A stretch of 64,000 bases of DNA from positions 1-64,000 of the forward strand of contig JAFWMN010000005.1 of assembly GCA_017513865.1 (NCBI GenBank). The letters run 5' to 3'. Position numbers and translations under genes: made by a program. Below, one piece after another: positions 1-10,917 of this stretch. This DNA is from Bacilli bacterium. GTDB taxonomy: Bacteria; Bacillota_I; Bacilli_A; RF39; UBA660. The first letter of the stretch is position 1, and each line of letters begins with the position of its first letter. The notes below the pieces were generated by a model that was not told the origin of the DNA, did no database searches, and saw only the letters and a list, made by a program, of their open reading frames with translations.

Positions 1-339
1 ATTACTACTTGGCGTTGTTATTATATTATCTAATTTGGCATCGAATGTTCCTCTATTTGATATCGTTACATCGTAATCCATCGCTGATCCTTTATCATAT
101 AGATTCGCTTCCATATAGGCAGTTAAGTCTGTCCATGTTGGAGTACTTACGTTTTCAGCATCACCAGTTGCAACTCCGGTTGTTACATTGGTTATTCTTA
201 CATCCCAATTACTTGTTATTCTACTTGTCCCTCTTATTGTTAGGCTTGTTTGGAATGCGGCATAACCTACTGATATCATAAGTAATAATATGAGCAAACT
301 ACCTATTATTATGCTTCTATTTTTTCTAGCTCTATGCAT
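1..339 (-). CDS. Exported/surface protein, N-terminal part (cut by left edge)
   Basis: The reading frame starts at an ATG at 337-339 and is still open at base 1, giving 113 codons. The product begins with a basic stretch (MHRARKNRS) followed by a hydrophobic segment (IIIGSLLILLLMISVGYAAF), a typical signal peptide or signal anchor. After it comes a Thr/Ser/Asn-rich beta-type sequence (TSLTIRGTSRITSNWDVRI). This fits a secreted or wall-associated protein; N-termini of this form are common in gut Firmicutes surface proteins. No enzyme motif is visible in the part present. A good promoter lies upstream. The function cannot be named without the C-terminal part. Confidence 0.75.
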   Translation of the reverse strand, partial: MHRARKNRSIIIGSLLILLLMISVGYAAFQTSLTIRGTSRITSNWDVRITNVTTGVATGDAENVSTPTWTDLTAYMEANLYDKGSAMDYDVTISNRGTFDAKLDNIITTPSSN

Positions 340-369
340 GTTACCACGCCCTATTCTTACTATAGTAAT

Positions 370-398
370 ATTATATCATGTGTTGATGAATTGTACAA
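370..398 (-). promoter_or_regulatory. Sigma-A-type promoter of the left-edge gene
   Basis: On the minus strand TTGTAC (393-398) and TATAAT (370-375) are separated by 17 bases, with a TG one base before the -10 box. It lies about 30 bases upstream of the ATG at 339. The remaining AT-rich DNA between here and the rpoC terminator shows no gene. Confidence 0.75.
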
Positions 399-546
399 TA
401 AAAATTCTCATTTTTTGTCAAAGAGAGAATTTATTTATTTCTTCTGATTTTATTTTTAATTTTAATTCTTATTTATTTCATTCATTTTATTACTTTCCAA
501 TTATATTATATAAATTTTTTGTTTTAAGATTATTTGCTTTTTTTAC

Positions 547-574
547 AAAAAAACTAATGGTTTAATCCATTAGT
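547..574 (-). terminator. Intrinsic terminator of rpoC
   Basis: An 8-bp stem (ACTAATGG / CCATTAGT, 553-560 with 567-574) is followed on the minus strand by a run of six T. The rpoC stop codon sits in the loop. Confidence 0.85.
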
Positions 575-3500
575 TCTTGTTCTAAAGCTTCTAGCGGTTC
601 ATCTTGTAATAGTTCATTTTCTAAACTATATTCAGCTGTTTTATATTTTCTGGCTCCGGTACCAGCTGGTATTAATTTACCAATTATAACATTTTCTTTT
701 AGACCATTTAAGTGATCTATTCTTCCATGTACAGCAGCGTCAGTTAAAATTCTTGTTGTTTCTTGGAATGAAGCAGCCGATAAGAATGAATCTGTTTCAA
801 GTGAGGCTTTAGTAATACCAAGTAATACAGGTTTACCTGTTGCTGGTCTCTTACCTTCTAATAATAATTTCTTATTTTCTTCGGTAAAGTGATTTATATT
901 TATCATTGTTCCTGGTAAGAATAATGAATCGCCTGAATCAATAATTTTGATTTTTGAAATCATTCTTCTAGCCATTATTTCAACGTGTTTGTCGGATATA
1001 TCAACACCTTGTGAACGGTATACTTTTTGAATTTCAAATAGTATATATTGCTGAACGGTGATAGGGTCTGTTACAACAAGTAGTTCTTTAGGGTTAATAG
1101 CTCCGTGGGTAAGTCTAGTTCCAGCTTTTACCTCTTCGCCTTCTTCAACAGCAAGTTTTGATTCGTAATTTGTTATGTGTTCTTTAGTTTCAACATCATT
1201 TTTAACATATATTTTATATGTTCCACCATCTTCTTCAATTTTACTTACAACACCGTTTATTTCTGAAATAGTAGCTTTTCCTTTAGGGTTTCTAGCTTCA
1301 AATATTTCAGTAACACGTGGAAGACCTTGTGTGATATCGTCTCCTCCGGCAACTCCACCAGTGTTGAAGTTACGCATGGTAAGCTGAGTTCCTGGTTCTC
1401 CGATTGACTGAGCGGCCATAATACCTACAGCTTCACCGATTTCAACATCTGATCCAGTGGCTAAATTACGACCATAGCAGTGTTTACAAACACCATGATC
1501 AGTTTTACATGTTAAGACTGTTCTTATTGGAACTTTTGTAATACCAGCTTTAATTATTTTTTCAGCAATAGCTTCAGTAATATTTACGTTTTTATCGGCT
1601 ATTACTTCTTTTGTTTCTGGGTGTAAGATTTTTTTGCTGGTGTATCTTCCAATCATTCTTTCTTCTAATGGTTCAATTAATGTTCCATCAGTATTATAGA
1701 AAGCTTCAGCGATAATTCCTTGATCAGTACCACAGTCTTCTTCTTTAACTATAACATCTTGAACAACATCAACAAGTCTTCTTGTTAAGTATCCAGCATC
1801 TGCTGTTTTTAGTGCTGTGTCAACAGCTCCTTTACGAGTTCCGTGAGTTGATGTAAAGAATTCAGATACGGTCATTCCTTCACCAAATGATGATAAAATT
1901 GGAATTTCAACGTAATCACCAGTTGGTTTTGTCATAATTCCACGCATACCAGCCATTTGTCCATATTGATCAATTGAACCTCTGGCTTTTGATTCAATCA
2001 TCATGGTAATTGGTGAATATGGGTTTGATTTTAACTCTTTATCTAAATCAGCATATATTTTATCTTTAGCATCAAACCATGTTTGGATAACACTTTCATA
2101 TCTTTCAGCATCAGTAATTAAACCGCGTTTAAACTGTTTAGTTATTTTTTCAACTTTTTCTTTAGCATCTTTAATAACTTCTTCTTTTATTTTACTATCT
2201 TTGAATTCATCAATTGAGATGCTTATTCCTGATAAAGTTGAATATTTAAATCCTAAGTCTTTAATTGCGTCTAAGATAATTGATGTTTCAGTTGTTTGAT
2301 ATCTTTTATATATTTGGGCAATTATTCTGACAATAGCACCTTTATTAAATGGTTTTACTAAAGGCATGTTTTTAATTTCTTCAGGGATGTTTTTACCTTT
2401 ATCAATGAAATATTTTGCTGGGGTAATCTTTGTAGCATTTTCTTCACTTCCGTCATTTATATATTGGAATGAATCTGGGAAGATTTCATTAAAGATAATT
2501 TTACCTGGAGTTGTAACTAAGTATTTATCTAAATATTTATCTGGGAAGATTTTATATTTAAATGATTTTACCGGAATAGCAATACGAGTGTGAAGGGTTA
2601 TTTCTCTTCTTTCATATGCCATTCTAGCATCATTAGAATTTCTAAATACTCTTCCTTCACCTTCTTCGCCTTCTTTTTCCATGGTTAAATAGTAATTACC
2701 TAATACCATATCTTGCCCTGGAGTAGCAATTGGTGAACCGTTTGCTGGAGAAAGGATATTATTTGCAGAAAGCATTAATAATCTTGCTTCAGCTTGAGCG
2801 GCTTCACTAATTGGTACATGGACAGCCATTTGGTCTCCATCGAAATCGGCATTGAAGCCAGTACATACTAATGGATGTAATCTAATAGCTTTACCATCTA
2901 TTAATTTAGGTTCGAAGGCTTGTATTGAAAGTCTATGTAATGTTGGAGCACGGTTAAGTAATACAGGGTGTTCTTTTATTTTTTCTTCGACAATATCCCA
3001 TACTCTTTCATCTTGATTTTCAATCATTCTTTTTGCAGCTTTAATGTTGCTGGCAATTTCTTTAGATACTAAACCGTTAATTACGTGTGGTTTAAATAAT
3101 TCTAAAGCCATTTCTTTTGGAATACCACACTCATACATTTTAAGTGAAGGTCCCACGACAATAACTGAACGAGCTGAATAATCAACACGTTTACCAAGTA
3201 GGTTTTGACGGAAACGACCTTGTTTACCTTTTAACATACTTGAAAGTGATTTTAATGGTCTATTTCCTGGACCAGTTATATTTTTGCCACGTCTACCATT
3301 ATCAAATAAAGCATCAACCGCTTCTTGCAACATTCTTTTTTCATTTTGAATGATAATTGAAGGTGCTTGAAGATCAATTAATTTTTTTAATCTATTATTT
3401 CTATTGATGACTCTTCTATATAGGTCATTTAAATCGGAAGTGGCAAATCTACCACCGTCTAATTGAATCATTGGTCTTAACTCTGGTGGGATTACTGGTA

Positions 3501-4197
3501 AGGCATTTAGTATCATCCACTCAGGGCGATTTCCTGATTCCAAAAATGCATCTAAGACATCTAATCTTTTGATTAATCTGATACGTTTTTGACTTGATGT
3601 ATCTTTTATACCATCTATTTCTTTTTTAATTTCAGCTACTTCTTTTTCTAAGTCTACTTCTTTTAATAATTCTTCAATAGCTTCAGCTCCCATACCTACT
3701 CTAAATGTGTTTCCATATTTTTCGTAGTATGTTCGGTAATCTTTGTCACTTATTGTTTGTTTTTTCTCAAGCGGGGTGTCGCCTGGATCTAAAACAACAT
3801 ATGAAACAAAGTATAATACTTCCTCTAATTCTCTTGGTGACATATCAAGAACAAGACCCATTCTTGATGGAACACCTTTAAAGAACCAGATGTGAGATAC
3901 GGGTGAAGCAAGTTCAATATGACCCATACGTTCACGACGTACTTTTGATTTGGTTACTTCAACTCCGCATCTATCACATATAATATTTTTATATCTTAAT
4001 CTTTTGTATTTACCACATGAACATTCAAAGTCTTTGGTTGGTCCAAAAATCTTTTCACAGAAAAGTCCGTCACGTTCTGGTTTTAGGGTACGATAGTTCA
4101 TCGTTTCGGCTTTTTTAACTTCACCGTATGACCATGAACGGATTTTTTCTGGTGAGGCAATGGCAATTCTTAATCCTTCAAAACTATTTGCATCCAT
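562..4197 (-). CDS. rpoC: DNA-directed RNA polymerase subunit beta'
   Basis: Largest subunit of RNA polymerase, 1211 residues, a normal length for Firmicutes. The N-terminal zinc site ([20 protein letters not shown]), the active-site motif NADFDGDQM at residues 449-457 with the three Mg-binding Asp, and the second Cys cluster ([11 protein letters not shown]) in the C-terminal part are all visible. The trigger-loop and bridge-helix regions look complete. The ATG overlaps the rpoB stop by one base (TAATG), so the two subunits are translationally coupled. An intrinsic terminator ends the unit. There is no sign of insertion or damage. Confidence 0.98.
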   Translation of the reverse strand: MDANSFEGLRIAIASPEKIRSWSYGEVKKAETMNYRTLKPERDGLFCEKIFGPTKDFECSCGKYKRLRYKNIICDRCGVEVTKSKVRRERMGHIELASPVSHIWFFKGVPSRMGLVLDMSPRELEEVLYFVSYVVLDPGDTPLEKKQTISDKDYRTYYEKYGNTFRVGMGAEAIEELLKEVDLEKEVAEIKKEIDGIKDTSSQKRIRLIKRLDVLDAFLESGNRPEWMILNALPVIPPELRPMIQLDGGRFATSDLNDLYRRVINRNNRLKKLIDLQAPSIIIQNEKRMLQEAVDALFDNGRRGKNITGPGNRPLKSLSSMLKGKQGRFRQNLLGKRVDYSARSVIVVGPSLKMYECGIPKEMALELFKPHVINGLVSKEIASNIKAAKRMIENQDERVWDIVEEKIKEHPVLLNRAPTLHRLSIQAFEPKLIDGKAIRLHPLVCTGFNADFDGDQMAVHVPISEAAQAEARLLMLSANNILSPANGSPIATPGQDMVLGNYYLTMEKEGEEGEGRVFRNSNDARMAYERREITLHTRIAIPVKSFKYKIFPDKYLDKYLVTTPGKIIFNEIFPDSFQYINDGSEENATKITPAKYFIDKGKNIPEEIKNMPLVKPFNKGAIVRIIAQIYKRYQTTETSIILDAIKDLGFKYSTLSGISISIDEFKDSKIKEEVIKDAKEKVEKITKQFKRGLITDAERYESVIQTWFDAKDKIYADLDKELKSNPYSPITMMIESKARGSIDQYGQMAGMRGIMTKPTGDYVEIPILSSFGEGMTVSEFFTSTHGTRKGAVDTALKTADAGYLTRRLVDVVQDVIVKEEDCGTDQGIIAEAFYNTDGTLIEPLEERMIGRYTSKKILHPETKEVIADKNVNITEAIAEKIIKAGITKVPIRTVLTCKTDHGVCKHCYGRNLATGSDVEIGEAVGIMAAQSIGEPGTQLTMRNFNTGGVAGGDDITQGLPRVTEIFEARNPKGKATISEINGVVSKIEEDGGTYKIYVKNDVETKEHITNYESKLAVEEGEEVKAGTRLTHGAINPKELLVVTDPITVQQYILFEIQKVYRSQGVDISDKHVEIMARRMISKIKIIDSGDSLFLPGTMININHFTEENKKLLLEGKRPATGKPVLLGITKASLETDSFLSAASFQETTRILTDAAVHGRIDHLNGLKENVIIGKLIPAGTGARKYKTAEYSLENELLQDEPLEALEQELMD

Positions 4198-7100
4198 TAA
4201 TTACCCTCCCCTTCCAAATGTTCTAATTCTTCATCAGTTGGTTCTTTTAACTCGAAATCTTCTAGTTCATCTTCAAGTTCTGTACTTTCATCATTTTCTT
4301 CTATTTCTTCTGGTGTTTCGTTATTTTCTTTTTGATTCATTTCTTTTTCTTTTAAAATTTCACTTTCTAAATCAGTGTCTGGCACATATGAATCTTTTTC
4401 AGCTTCTTCAAGCTCTTTTAATTCTACAAATCTACCTTCTTCATTTAGTACTGTTATATCTAGGCCTAAAGCTTGGAATTCTTTAATAACAACTCTGAAG
4501 CTTTCTGGGACTCCTGATTCAGGTAGTTCTTCACCTTTTACTAAGGCTTCATAAACTTTAACTCTTCCAGTTACATCATCTGATTTAACAGTCATCATTT
4601 CTTGTAATATATTGGCAGCGCCATAAGCATATAATGCCCATACTTCCATTTCTCCAAAACGTTGTCCACCAAATTGGGCTTTTCCGCCTAGAGGCTGCTG
4701 AGTAACTAATGAGTATGGTCCAGTTGAACGTGCGTGAAGTTTGTCATCAACCATATGGTCTAGTTTAATCATATACATAACACCGACGCTTATTCGATTA
4801 TCAAATGGTTCTCCGCTACGGCCATCATATAGTACCATTTTTCCATCTTCGTCTAAGCCAGCTTCTTTTAGGGCGTCTAATATTTCTTCACGAGTGGCGC
4901 CATCAAATACTGGTGTTGCTACATGGACACCCAAGGTTTTGGCAGCCATTCCTAAGTGTAATTCTAATATTTGTCCTAAATTCATACGTGAAGGAACACC
5001 TAGTGGATTTAGTAATATGTCGACTGTTTTTCCTTCTTTAGTGTATGGCATATCTTCTTCTGGAAGAACAAGTGATACAACACCTTTGTTTCCGTGTCTT
5101 CCGGAAATTTTATCACCAACGCCGATTTTTCTTTTTTGAGCAATGTATACTCTTATTTTTTTAGAAACACCGGCTGGTAAGTCATCATTATCTTCTTTTG
5201 ATAATACTTGGACATCGCAAACGATTCCACCACCACCGTGTTGTACTCTAAGTGATGTGTCTCTTACTTCTCTAGTTTTTTCTCCAAAAATAGCATGTAA
5301 TAGTTTTTCTTCTGAAGTAAGTTCAGCCATACCTTTTGGAGTAACTTTACCAACTAAAATATCATCATCTTTTACTTCGGTACCAATTCTGATAATACCA
5401 TTTTCATCTAAGTTTTTACGAGCCTCTTCTGAAACGTTTGGTATATCTCTTGTAAACTCTTCTGGTCCTAGTTTAGTATCACGACATTCAATTTCACAGT
5501 CTCTGATATGAATTGAAGTGAAAACATCATCTTTAACTAATCTTTCGTTTAAAATTACAGCATCTTCGTAGTTATAACCATCGTAGTTTACGAAGGCAAT
5601 TGTTAAGTTTTTACCTAGGGCCATTTCACCGTTATCGGTAGATGGTCCATCGGCAATAACATCACCAAATTTTACTTTATCACCTTTTCTTACTATTGGT
5701 TTTTGGTGGTAACAGGTTCCCATATTACTTCTTTCAAATCCATCCATATAGTAAGTGTCGGTTCCTTTAGCATTTTTAACAATTATTTTATTTGCGTCAA
5801 CATAGTCAACTACGCCATCGGCTTTGGCTATTATTACTACGCCTGAATCTTTGGCAGCAATTGCTTCAACACCTGTTCCAACTAAAGGAGCTTCTGCTTC
5901 TAATAATGGGATTGCTTGACGTTGCATGTTCGCTCCCATTAAGGCACGTTTTCCATCGTCATGTTCAAGGAATGGAATTCCACTTGTTGTTATGGAAATA
6001 ATTTGTTGTGGTGAAACATCCATGTAATCAACTTGTTCTTTATTTACAAGTAAGTTATCATTTTGATAACGAACAGGTATGCTATCTTCGATTATTTTTC
6101 CATTATTTGTTTTTATAGATGCTGGTGCAATATAATACTCTAATTCTTCATCAGCGGTCATGTATTTTATTTCATCGGTTAATTTTGTATTGTTTACTTT
6201 GCGATATGGAGTCATTATAAATCCATATTCATTTACTTTAGCATAGCTTGCTAAAGATGTTATAAGTCCGATATTAGGTCCTTCTGGAGATTCAACCGGA
6301 CATAATCTACCATAGTGTGATGGATTTACGTCACGAACTTCCATTCCAGCTCTATCTTTTGATAGACCACCTGGCCCTAGTGATGATAATCTTCTTTTGT
6401 TTGTGAGTTCCGCAATAGGGTTTATTTGATCCATGAATTGAGATAATTGGCTACTACCAAAGAACTCTTTAATAGCAGCTGTAAGAGGCCTAATATTTAT
6501 TAAACTTTTCGGAGTAACTTCAGTTATTTCTTGAGTACTCATTCGGTCTCTTATCATTCTTTCAATACGGCTTATACCAATTCTAAATTGATTTTGTAAG
6601 AGTTCTCCAACTTGTCTTACACGTCTATTTGATAAATGATCTATTTCATCAAAATGGCCAATTCCTTCTAATAAGTTTAAATAATATGAAAGTGAAGCAT
6701 ATATATCAGAGACAGTTAAACGTTTAACATCGATATTCTGATCGTTTCCAATTATTTTAACTATTTTTTCAGGATTTAATTTTGAATAAACATTAATAGT
6801 TTGTACTTCACTATATGTGTCTAAATCATTATTGATTAATGCTTCTTTTTTACCATAACCATCGGCGAAGATTGGTTTTAATTTTTCTAGTATTTCTTTT
6901 GTTACTTCTGTTCCTTCTTCAGCGATAACTTTACTATTTACTTTTATTGTTTCGGCAAGCTTGCAGCCTAAAAGACGATCAACAATATTTAATTTTTTAT
7001 TAAATTTATATCTGCCAACTTTAGCTAGATCATATCTAAATGCATCAAAAAATCTAGTGATTAATTGGTTTTTCGCACTTTCTAGTGTTGATGGTTCGCC

Positions 7101-7838
7101 TGGTCTTAATTTTGAGTGAATGTCAATTAATGCTTCGTCAGTGTTTTTATTTGTGTCTTTTTCAATTGTTTTAATTATGTAGTCATTTTCACCAAACAAA
7201 TCAATAATATCATTGTCACTTGAAAGACCAACTGCTCTCAAAAGTGTGGTTACTGGCACTTTTCTTGTTCTATCAATTCTCACATATACAATATCTCTAG
7301 CGTCTGTTTCATATTCTAACCACGTTCCTCTGGTTGGAATTATTTGACAACCAACGGTTATTTTCCCGTTTTTCTTATCTACTTCTTTTCCAAAGTATAC
7401 TGATGGAGATCTAACTAATTGCGATACAATTACTCTTTCAGCCCCATTTATTATAAATGAACCACTATCGGTCATTATTGGCATATCACCTAAATAAATT
7501 TCTTGTTCTTTTACTTCTCCTGTTTCAACATTAAATAGTCTTGCTTCTACTTTTAGTGGCGCAGCATATGTAGAATATCTTTCTTTGCACTTTTTAATGT
7601 TGTATCTTGGTTCATCAAAACTGTAATTTCCAAATTCTAACGACAAATTACCAGTGAAACTCTCCACTGGGAAAATATCTTCAAAGACTTCTTTGATACC
7701 TTCTGTTAAGAACCAATTGTATGATGTTTTTTGAATATCTAGTAAATTTGATAATTCAATTGCGTTTTCTGTTTTCGCATAATTTCTTCTTTCGCGTTTT
7801 GCGTTGATTTTTTGTATTTTATAAGCCAAATATTTCAC
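4197..7838 (-). CDS. rpoB: DNA-directed RNA polymerase subunit beta
   Basis: Second-largest RNA polymerase subunit, 1213 residues. The rifampicin-pocket region ([10 protein letters not shown] ... [14 protein letters not shown]) and the [13 protein letters not shown] and GRHGNKGV motifs are present. At the position of E. coli His526 this protein has Asn (residue 480, codon 6399-6401), a state reported in naturally rifampicin-insensitive Mollicutes. The last 60 or so residues are a very acidic tail (many Glu/Asp, for example [14 protein letters not shown]) beyond the conserved core, of a kind seen in some Firmicutes. Located between ybxB and rpoC as in Bacillus. Confidence 0.98.
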   Translation of the reverse strand: MKYLAYKIQKINAKRERRNYAKTENAIELSNLLDIQKTSYNWFLTEGIKEVFEDIFPVESFTGNLSLEFGNYSFDEPRYNIKKCKERYSTYAAPLKVEARLFNVETGEVKEQEIYLGDMPIMTDSGSFIINGAERVIVSQLVRSPSVYFGKEVDKKNGKITVGCQIIPTRGTWLEYETDARDIVYVRIDRTRKVPVTTLLRAVGLSSDNDIIDLFGENDYIIKTIEKDTNKNTDEALIDIHSKLRPGEPSTLESAKNQLITRFFDAFRYDLAKVGRYKFNKKLNIVDRLLGCKLAETIKVNSKVIAEEGTEVTKEILEKLKPIFADGYGKKEALINNDLDTYSEVQTINVYSKLNPEKIVKIIGNDQNIDVKRLTVSDIYASLSYYLNLLEGIGHFDEIDHLSNRRVRQVGELLQNQFRIGISRIERMIRDRMSTQEITEVTPKSLINIRPLTAAIKEFFGSSQLSQFMDQINPIAELTNKRRLSSLGPGGLSKDRAGMEVRDVNPSHYGRLCPVESPEGPNIGLITSLASYAKVNEYGFIMTPYRKVNNTKLTDEIKYMTADEELEYYIAPASIKTNNGKIIEDSIPVRYQNDNLLVNKEQVDYMDVSPQQIISITTSGIPFLEHDDGKRALMGANMQRQAIPLLEAEAPLVGTGVEAIAAKDSGVVIIAKADGVVDYVDANKIIVKNAKGTDTYYMDGFERSNMGTCYHQKPIVRKGDKVKFGDVIADGPSTDNGEMALGKNLTIAFVNYDGYNYEDAVILNERLVKDDVFTSIHIRDCEIECRDTKLGPEEFTRDIPNVSEEARKNLDENGIIRIGTEVKDDDILVGKVTPKGMAELTSEEKLLHAIFGEKTREVRDTSLRVQHGGGGIVCDVQVLSKEDNDDLPAGVSKKIRVYIAQKRKIGVGDKISGRHGNKGVVSLVLPEEDMPYTKEGKTVDILLNPLGVPSRMNLGQILELHLGMAAKTLGVHVATPVFDGATREEILDALKEAGLDEDGKMVLYDGRSGEPFDNRISVGVMYMIKLDHMVDDKLHARSTGPYSLVTQQPLGGKAQFGGQRFGEMEVWALYAYGAANILQEMMTVKSDDVTGRVKVYEALVKGEELPESGVPESFRVVIKEFQALGLDITVLNEEGRFVELKELEEAEKDSYVPDTDLESEILKEKEMNQKENNETPEEIEENDESTELEDELEDFELKEPTDEELEHLEGEGN

Positions 7839-7898
7839 CCCTAAACCATGTTTTTAAGATTTTTTTATACCCTTAAAGGGTACATGTCGCCAATTTAT

Positions 7899-7926
7899 AA
7901 TTATAAAGACTTTTTATTAAAAAGTC
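7899..7926 (-). terminator. Weak hairpin terminator after ybxB
   Basis: A perfect 8-bp stem (GACTTTTT / AAAAAGTC, 7908-7926) overlaps the ybxB stop codon and is followed on the minus strand by an AT-rich tail starting TTTATAATT. It may be partly read through into rpoBC. No strong separate rpoB promoter is seen; TTGGCG-18-TATAAA upstream of rpoB is only a weak candidate. Confidence 0.45.
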
Positions 7927-8509
7927 AACGGTTTTTGGCCAGTATTATATAAAAACCTTTATTTTTTTTAATTATCTTTGTGTCGGCAATTTCATCTAAG
8001 TCTTTCATTGTTGTTTTGGCTCCTTGATTTTTATTAATTACGTAAATAAGAGAGCCATTTTCTTTTAAGTGTTTTAGTGAAGAAAATAATATGTCATTGA
8101 GTATTTTTTTACCTACTCTAATTGGTGGGTTTGTTATGATAAAATCATATTTTTTGTTTATGTTACTATAAATATTACTTTGGTAAATGTTTACTTTAAC
8201 ATTGTTTAGTATGGCGTTTTTTTTGGCTAAATTTAAAGCTCTTTCATTGATATCTACCATGTCAACATTCACATTACATACTTTTTTAATATATATTCCT
8301 ATTGGTCCATACCCACAACCGAAATCTAGAACATCACCTTTAATTTCATCTATATTGATGTTTTCTAAAAGAGATCTGGTTCCAAAATCTAGACCTTTTT
8401 TAGAAAATATCCCGTTGTCAACTATCATTTTTAAGTTTTGGTCATTAATGATTATTTTTATTTCTTTTTCTTCACTTTTTACCTTATCATTTGTAAAATA
8501 ATGTGACAT
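7925..8509 (-). CDS. ybxB: RsmC-like class I SAM-dependent RNA methyltransferase (YbxB family)
   Basis: A 194-residue methyltransferase. Motif I (VLDFGCGYGPIGIYI) binds S-adenosylmethionine, and the motif IV NPP (ITNPPIRVG) is typical of guanine-N2 or amino-group methylation of RNA or protein. The family includes the C-terminal half of RsmC (16S rRNA m2G1207). The protein is short, lacking the duplicated N-terminal half of E. coli RsmC, as in Bacillus YbxB. The position between rplL and rpoB is the same as in Bacillus subtilis, which strongly supports the assignment. It ends in TGA, consistent with the standard code. Confidence 0.88.
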   Translation of the reverse strand: MSHYFTNDKVKSEEKEIKIIINDQNLKMIVDNGIFSKKGLDFGTRSLLENINIDEIKGDVLDFGCGYGPIGIYIKKVCNVNVDMVDINERALNLAKKNAILNNVKVNIYQSNIYSNINKKYDFIITNPPIRVGKKILNDILFSSLKHLKENGSLIYVINKNQGAKTTMKDLDEIADTKIIKKNKGFYIILAKNR

Positions 8510-8528
8510 ATATTTCTCCTTTTAATAA

Positions 8529-8564
8529 ACGGGTAAAGCCCGCACTATAATATAGTGCAGGCTT
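8529..8564 (-). terminator. Hairpin between rplL and ybxB (partial terminator)
   Basis: A 13-bp stem with one U-G wobble (minus strand AAGCCTGCACTAT... / ATAGTGCGGGCTT, 8536-8564) follows rplL. Only three T follow the stem, so it probably reduces rather than stops transcription into ybxB-rpoBC. This would explain higher output of L7/L12 than of polymerase subunits; the functional effect is inferred. Confidence 0.55.
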
Positions 8565-8577
8565 AATTTGTTTATAA

Positions 8578-8949
8578 TTATTTAACTTCTACAGTAGCGC
8601 CAGCTTCTTCTAAAGCTTTCTTTAATTCTTCAGCTTCAGCAGTTGGAATATTTTCTTTAATTGCTCCACCGTTATCAGCAATATCTTTTGCTTCTTTTAA
8701 ACCTAAGCCAGTAGCTTCTTTAATTAATTTGATTACTGGTAATTTGTTAGGTCCAGCAGCAGTTAAAGTTACTGTTACTGTAGATGGTCCAGCAGCTTCT
8801 TCGGTAGCAGCGGCAGCAGCAGGAGCAGCAGCAACTGCGCTTGGATCTACACCATATTCCTCCTTCATAGCGTCTACTAATTCTTTAATTTCTAATAGAG
8901 ACATTTCATTTAAACTTTTAATAAATTCTTCTTTTGTAAGTTTTGCCAT
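8578..8949 (-). CDS. rplL: 50S ribosomal protein L7/L12
   Basis: A 123-residue stalk protein that recruits translational GTPases. It has the N-terminal dimerisation helix ([20 protein letters not shown]), the Ala-rich hinge ([16 protein letters not shown]) and the conserved C-terminal domain ([22 protein letters not shown]). It follows rplJ by 19 bases in the usual operon. Length and domain order are normal. Confidence 0.98.
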   Translation of the reverse strand: MAKLTKEEFIKSLNEMSLLEIKELVDAMKEEYGVDPSAVAAAPAAAAATEEAAGPSTVTVTLTAAGPNKLPVIKLIKEATGLGLKEAKDIADNGGAIKENIPTAEAEELKKALEEAGATVEVK

Positions 8950-8968
8950 TTATATCATTCCTTTCTTT

Positions 8969-9469
8969 TTAATTTTCTTCTTTTTCTAAATCTTGAGCTC
9001 TTAAATCAAGACATATAGCTAAATTTCTTACAGTTCCTATTAAACCACCAGCAAGCATTGTAAGCAATCCTTCTCTTGATGGAATAGTAGATAATTCTCT
9101 CAATTTTGCTTCTTCAGTTATCTCACCATCAACTATTCCAGTTTTCACAACTAAAGCGTTATTTTTTTTCGCAAAATCGTATAAGACTTTAATTGGGGCT
9201 ACAGCATCATTTGAAAATGCGATAGCTTTTGGTCCTTTTAATTCTTCATTTAAATCAATTTTAAGTGAGTCAAATGCTCTTTTAACCAAAGTATTTTTAT
9301 AAATTTTAAATTCAGAATTATTTTCTTTGAGTAATCTTCTTAAATCATTTGTATCTTGGGTAGTAAGTCCTTGATATTCAAATAACACAACTGAATTTGC
9401 ATTTTTTGTTTTATCAGCAATTTCGTTAATTACTTCTTGTTTTTTATCTAGTATTTTTTGATTTGCCAA
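8969..9469 (-). CDS. rplJ: 50S ribosomal protein L10
   Basis: Stalk base protein that binds L7/L12 dimers and 23S rRNA; 166 residues. The core (VVLFEYQGLTTQDTNDLRRLL, then KIYKNTLVKRAF) and the C-terminal helix that carries L7/L12 are present. I take the TTG at 9467-9469 as the start (MANQKILDKK) because AGGAGG lies 8 bases before it. A GTG three codons upstream overlaps that ribosome binding site and is unlikely. The gene is preceded by an L10 leader with its own strong promoter. Confidence 0.95.
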   Translation of the reverse strand: MANQKILDKKQEVINEIADKTKNANSVVLFEYQGLTTQDTNDLRRLLKENNSEFKIYKNTLVKRAFDSLKIDLNEELKGPKAIAFSNDAVAPIKVLYDFAKKNNALVVKTGIVDGEITEEAKLRELSTIPSREGLLTMLAGGLIGTVRNLAICLDLRAQDLEKEEN

Positions 9470-9484
9470 CTCTAGCACCTCCTT

Positions 9485-9593
9485 AATATAAAAACTCTAC
9501 ACATTATGCGTAGAGTAAAAGACTTATTATAAATCCTCGGTAGGAAATTAAGCTTACGCACCTACTGTCTACGGCATAATATTTTTCATTTGC
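9485..9593 (-). ncRNA. L10 leader (ribosomal protein L10 autoregulatory mRNA leader)
   Basis: The minus-strand RNA contains the conserved pieces of the Firmicutes L10 leader: GACAGTAGGTGC, then CTTAATTTCCTACCGAGG (9535-9574), which fold back on each other. A 9-bp hairpin (ACTCTAC ... GTAGAGT, 9494-9516) with a TTTTATATT tail follows just before the rplJ ribosome binding site, so control by attenuation is likely. In the known mechanism L10 (with L7/L12) binds the leader and lowers expression of rplJ-rplL. Confidence 0.88.
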
Positions 9594-9599
9594 GTATTA

Positions 9600-9628
9600 A
9601 TTATAACACACTATTTTTTAGTTGTCAA
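9600..9628 (-). promoter_or_regulatory. Consensus promoter of the rplJ-rplL(-rpoBC) unit
   Basis: Minus-strand TTGACA (9623-9628), a 17-base spacer and TATAAT (9600-9605) form a perfect consensus. The -35 box lies inside the last codons of rplA, so rplJL has its own start site separate from rplKA. The L10 leader begins a few bases downstream. Confidence 0.92.
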
Positions 9629-10313
9629 AACTATTTACATCAATTTTGATGCCAGGTCCCATAGTTGAAGAGATTGAAATATTTTTAACAAATGCTCCTT
9701 TAACAACTGATGGTTTTGATTTGATAATTAAAGATACAAAGGCTTTTAAGTTATCAAGTAAATCTTCTTCTTTAAATGATACTTTACCGATAACAGCATG
9801 TACGTTACCGAACGAATCAGTACGATACTCAATTCGGCCTTTTTTAATTTCTTCTACAGCTTTTTTAGTATCTGTTGTAACTGTTCCAGTTTTAGGGTTT
9901 GGCATTAATCCTTTTGGCCCTAAAATACGTCCTATTTTACCTAAAGCTGGCATCATATCTGGAGTGGCAACTAATGAATCGAAATCAAACCAATTTTCTT
10001 TTTCGATTTTTTCAATTAAATCAGTATCTCCGACATAATCAGCACCAGCATCTTTAGCAGCTTTAGCTGCATCACCTTTAGCTAATACTAGTACTTTTTT
10101 AGTTTTTCCAGTTCCTTTTGGTAAAACTATTGCTCCTCTTAGTTGTTGATCAGCTTTTTTAGTGTCTAGGTTTAAACGCATAGCAACTTCAACAGATGCA
10201 TCAAAACTAGCATATGAAGTTTCTTTAACTAACTTTACTGCTTCTTCTTTTGTATAAGCATTGTGCTTATCAATTTTGCTTATTGCAGCTTCATACTTTT
10301 TACCTTTTTTCAT
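9618..10313 (-). CDS. rplA: 50S ribosomal protein L1
   Basis: A 231-residue L1-stalk protein that binds 23S rRNA and also represses its own operon. The diagnostic stretch [18 protein letters not shown] is present, followed by the [21 protein letters not shown] region. Length is normal. The start has GGAGG six bases upstream. It lies 54 bases after rplK, and the L1-binding-site mimic upstream of rplK suggests feedback control of both genes. Confidence 0.98.
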   Translation of the reverse strand: MKKGKKYEAAISKIDKHNAYTKEEAVKLVKETSYASFDASVEVAMRLNLDTKKADQQLRGAIVLPKGTGKTKKVLVLAKGDAAKAAKDAGADYVGDTDLIEKIEKENWFDFDSLVATPDMMPALGKIGRILGPKGLMPNPKTGTVTTDTKKAVEEIKKGRIEYRTDSFGNVHAVIGKVSFKEEDLLDNLKAFVSLIIKSKPSVVKGAFVKNISISSTMGPGIKIDVNSFDN

Positions 10314-10367
10314 TATTTACCTCCTTGTGGTTTTTGCGGATAATTCCTCCCACATAAAATGTGGTAA

Positions 10368-10790
10368 TTATTCTTCGACTTTAACTCCCATGTTTTTTGC
10401 TGTTCCTTCAACAATTTTCATTGCAGAATCAACATCATAGCAATTTAAATCTGGAAGTTTAGTTTCAGCTATTTCACGTAATTGATCTTTTGTTAATGTA
10501 CCAACAGTATCTTTACTTCCATTAACAGAACCTTTTTTAAGTTTCAAAGCTCTTTTAATTAGGAAAGCTGCTGGTGGGGTTTTAATTACAAAATCGAATG
10601 ATCTATCTTCATAAATCGAAATTTCAACTGGTAATATATCTCCCATTTTATCTTTTGTTGCATCATTAAATTTTGTACAAAAATCTCCTATGTTAATTCC
10701 TGCAGGGCCTAGAGCAGTACCAACTGGTGGAGCTGGTGTTGCTTTTCCAGCAGGGATTTGAATTTTTATTTTTTTTGCTACATTTGCCAC
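10368..10790 (-). CDS. rplK: 50S ribosomal protein L11
   Basis: GTPase-centre protein that binds 23S rRNA with L10; 140 residues. The conserved [20 protein letters not shown], the C-terminal [17 protein letters not shown] and the final [13 protein letters not shown] are present. I place the start at the GTG at 10788-10790 ([10 protein letters not shown]) because AGGAGG is 8 bases upstream. A GTG three codons earlier lies within that binding site. The gene leads the rplK-rplA pair and is preceded by an L1 operator-like element. Confidence 0.97.
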   Translation of the reverse strand: MANVAKKIKIQIPAGKATPAPPVGTALGPAGINIGDFCTKFNDATKDKMGDILPVEISIYEDRSFDFVIKTPPAAFLIKRALKLKKGSVNGSKDTVGTLTKDQLREIAETKLPDLNCYDVDSAMKIVEGTAKNMGVKVEE

Positions 10791-10820
10791 GAAAAACACC
10801 TCCTCTTGTTTTTTTCCTGG

Positions 10821-10860
10821 AGTGGTTCAAATGATATCCGCTTTTCATTAATCTCCCACT
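10821..10860 (-). promoter_or_regulatory. Probable L1-binding operator upstream of rplK (23S rRNA mimic)
   Basis: The minus-strand leader reads AGTGGGAG, then TTAATGAAAAG, GATATCA and TTGAACCACT. The outer AGTGG/CCACT close a stem with an asymmetric internal loop. This resembles the L1 site in 23S rRNA helices 76-78, where GGUGGGAG and UUUGAAG face CUUGAAAUACCACC. L1 is known to repress rplK-rplA translation by binding such a mimic. Likeness was judged by eye only. Confidence 0.68.
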
Positions 10861-10917
10861 TGTATCTATATAAAAATATAGCCTTTTAATAGTACCACAA
10901 TTTTTGTGGTTTGTAAA

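Noticed and set aside
290-565. Plus-strand open frame of 91 codons between the left-edge gene and rpoC
   Set aside because: It overlaps the left-edge gene and the rpoC terminator, has Phe/Leu-rich composition typical of AT-rich antisense reading, and no ribosome binding site.
4741-5139. Plus-strand open frames opposite rpoB, up to 132 codons
   Set aside because: These are antisense shadows of a highly conserved gene; composition (Ser/Ile/Phe-rich) and lack of start signals argue against coding.
10894-10910. Terminator after nusG
   Set aside because: The ACCACAA/TTGTGGT hairpin has no T-rich tail on the minus strand, so it is more likely part of the rplK leader than a terminator.
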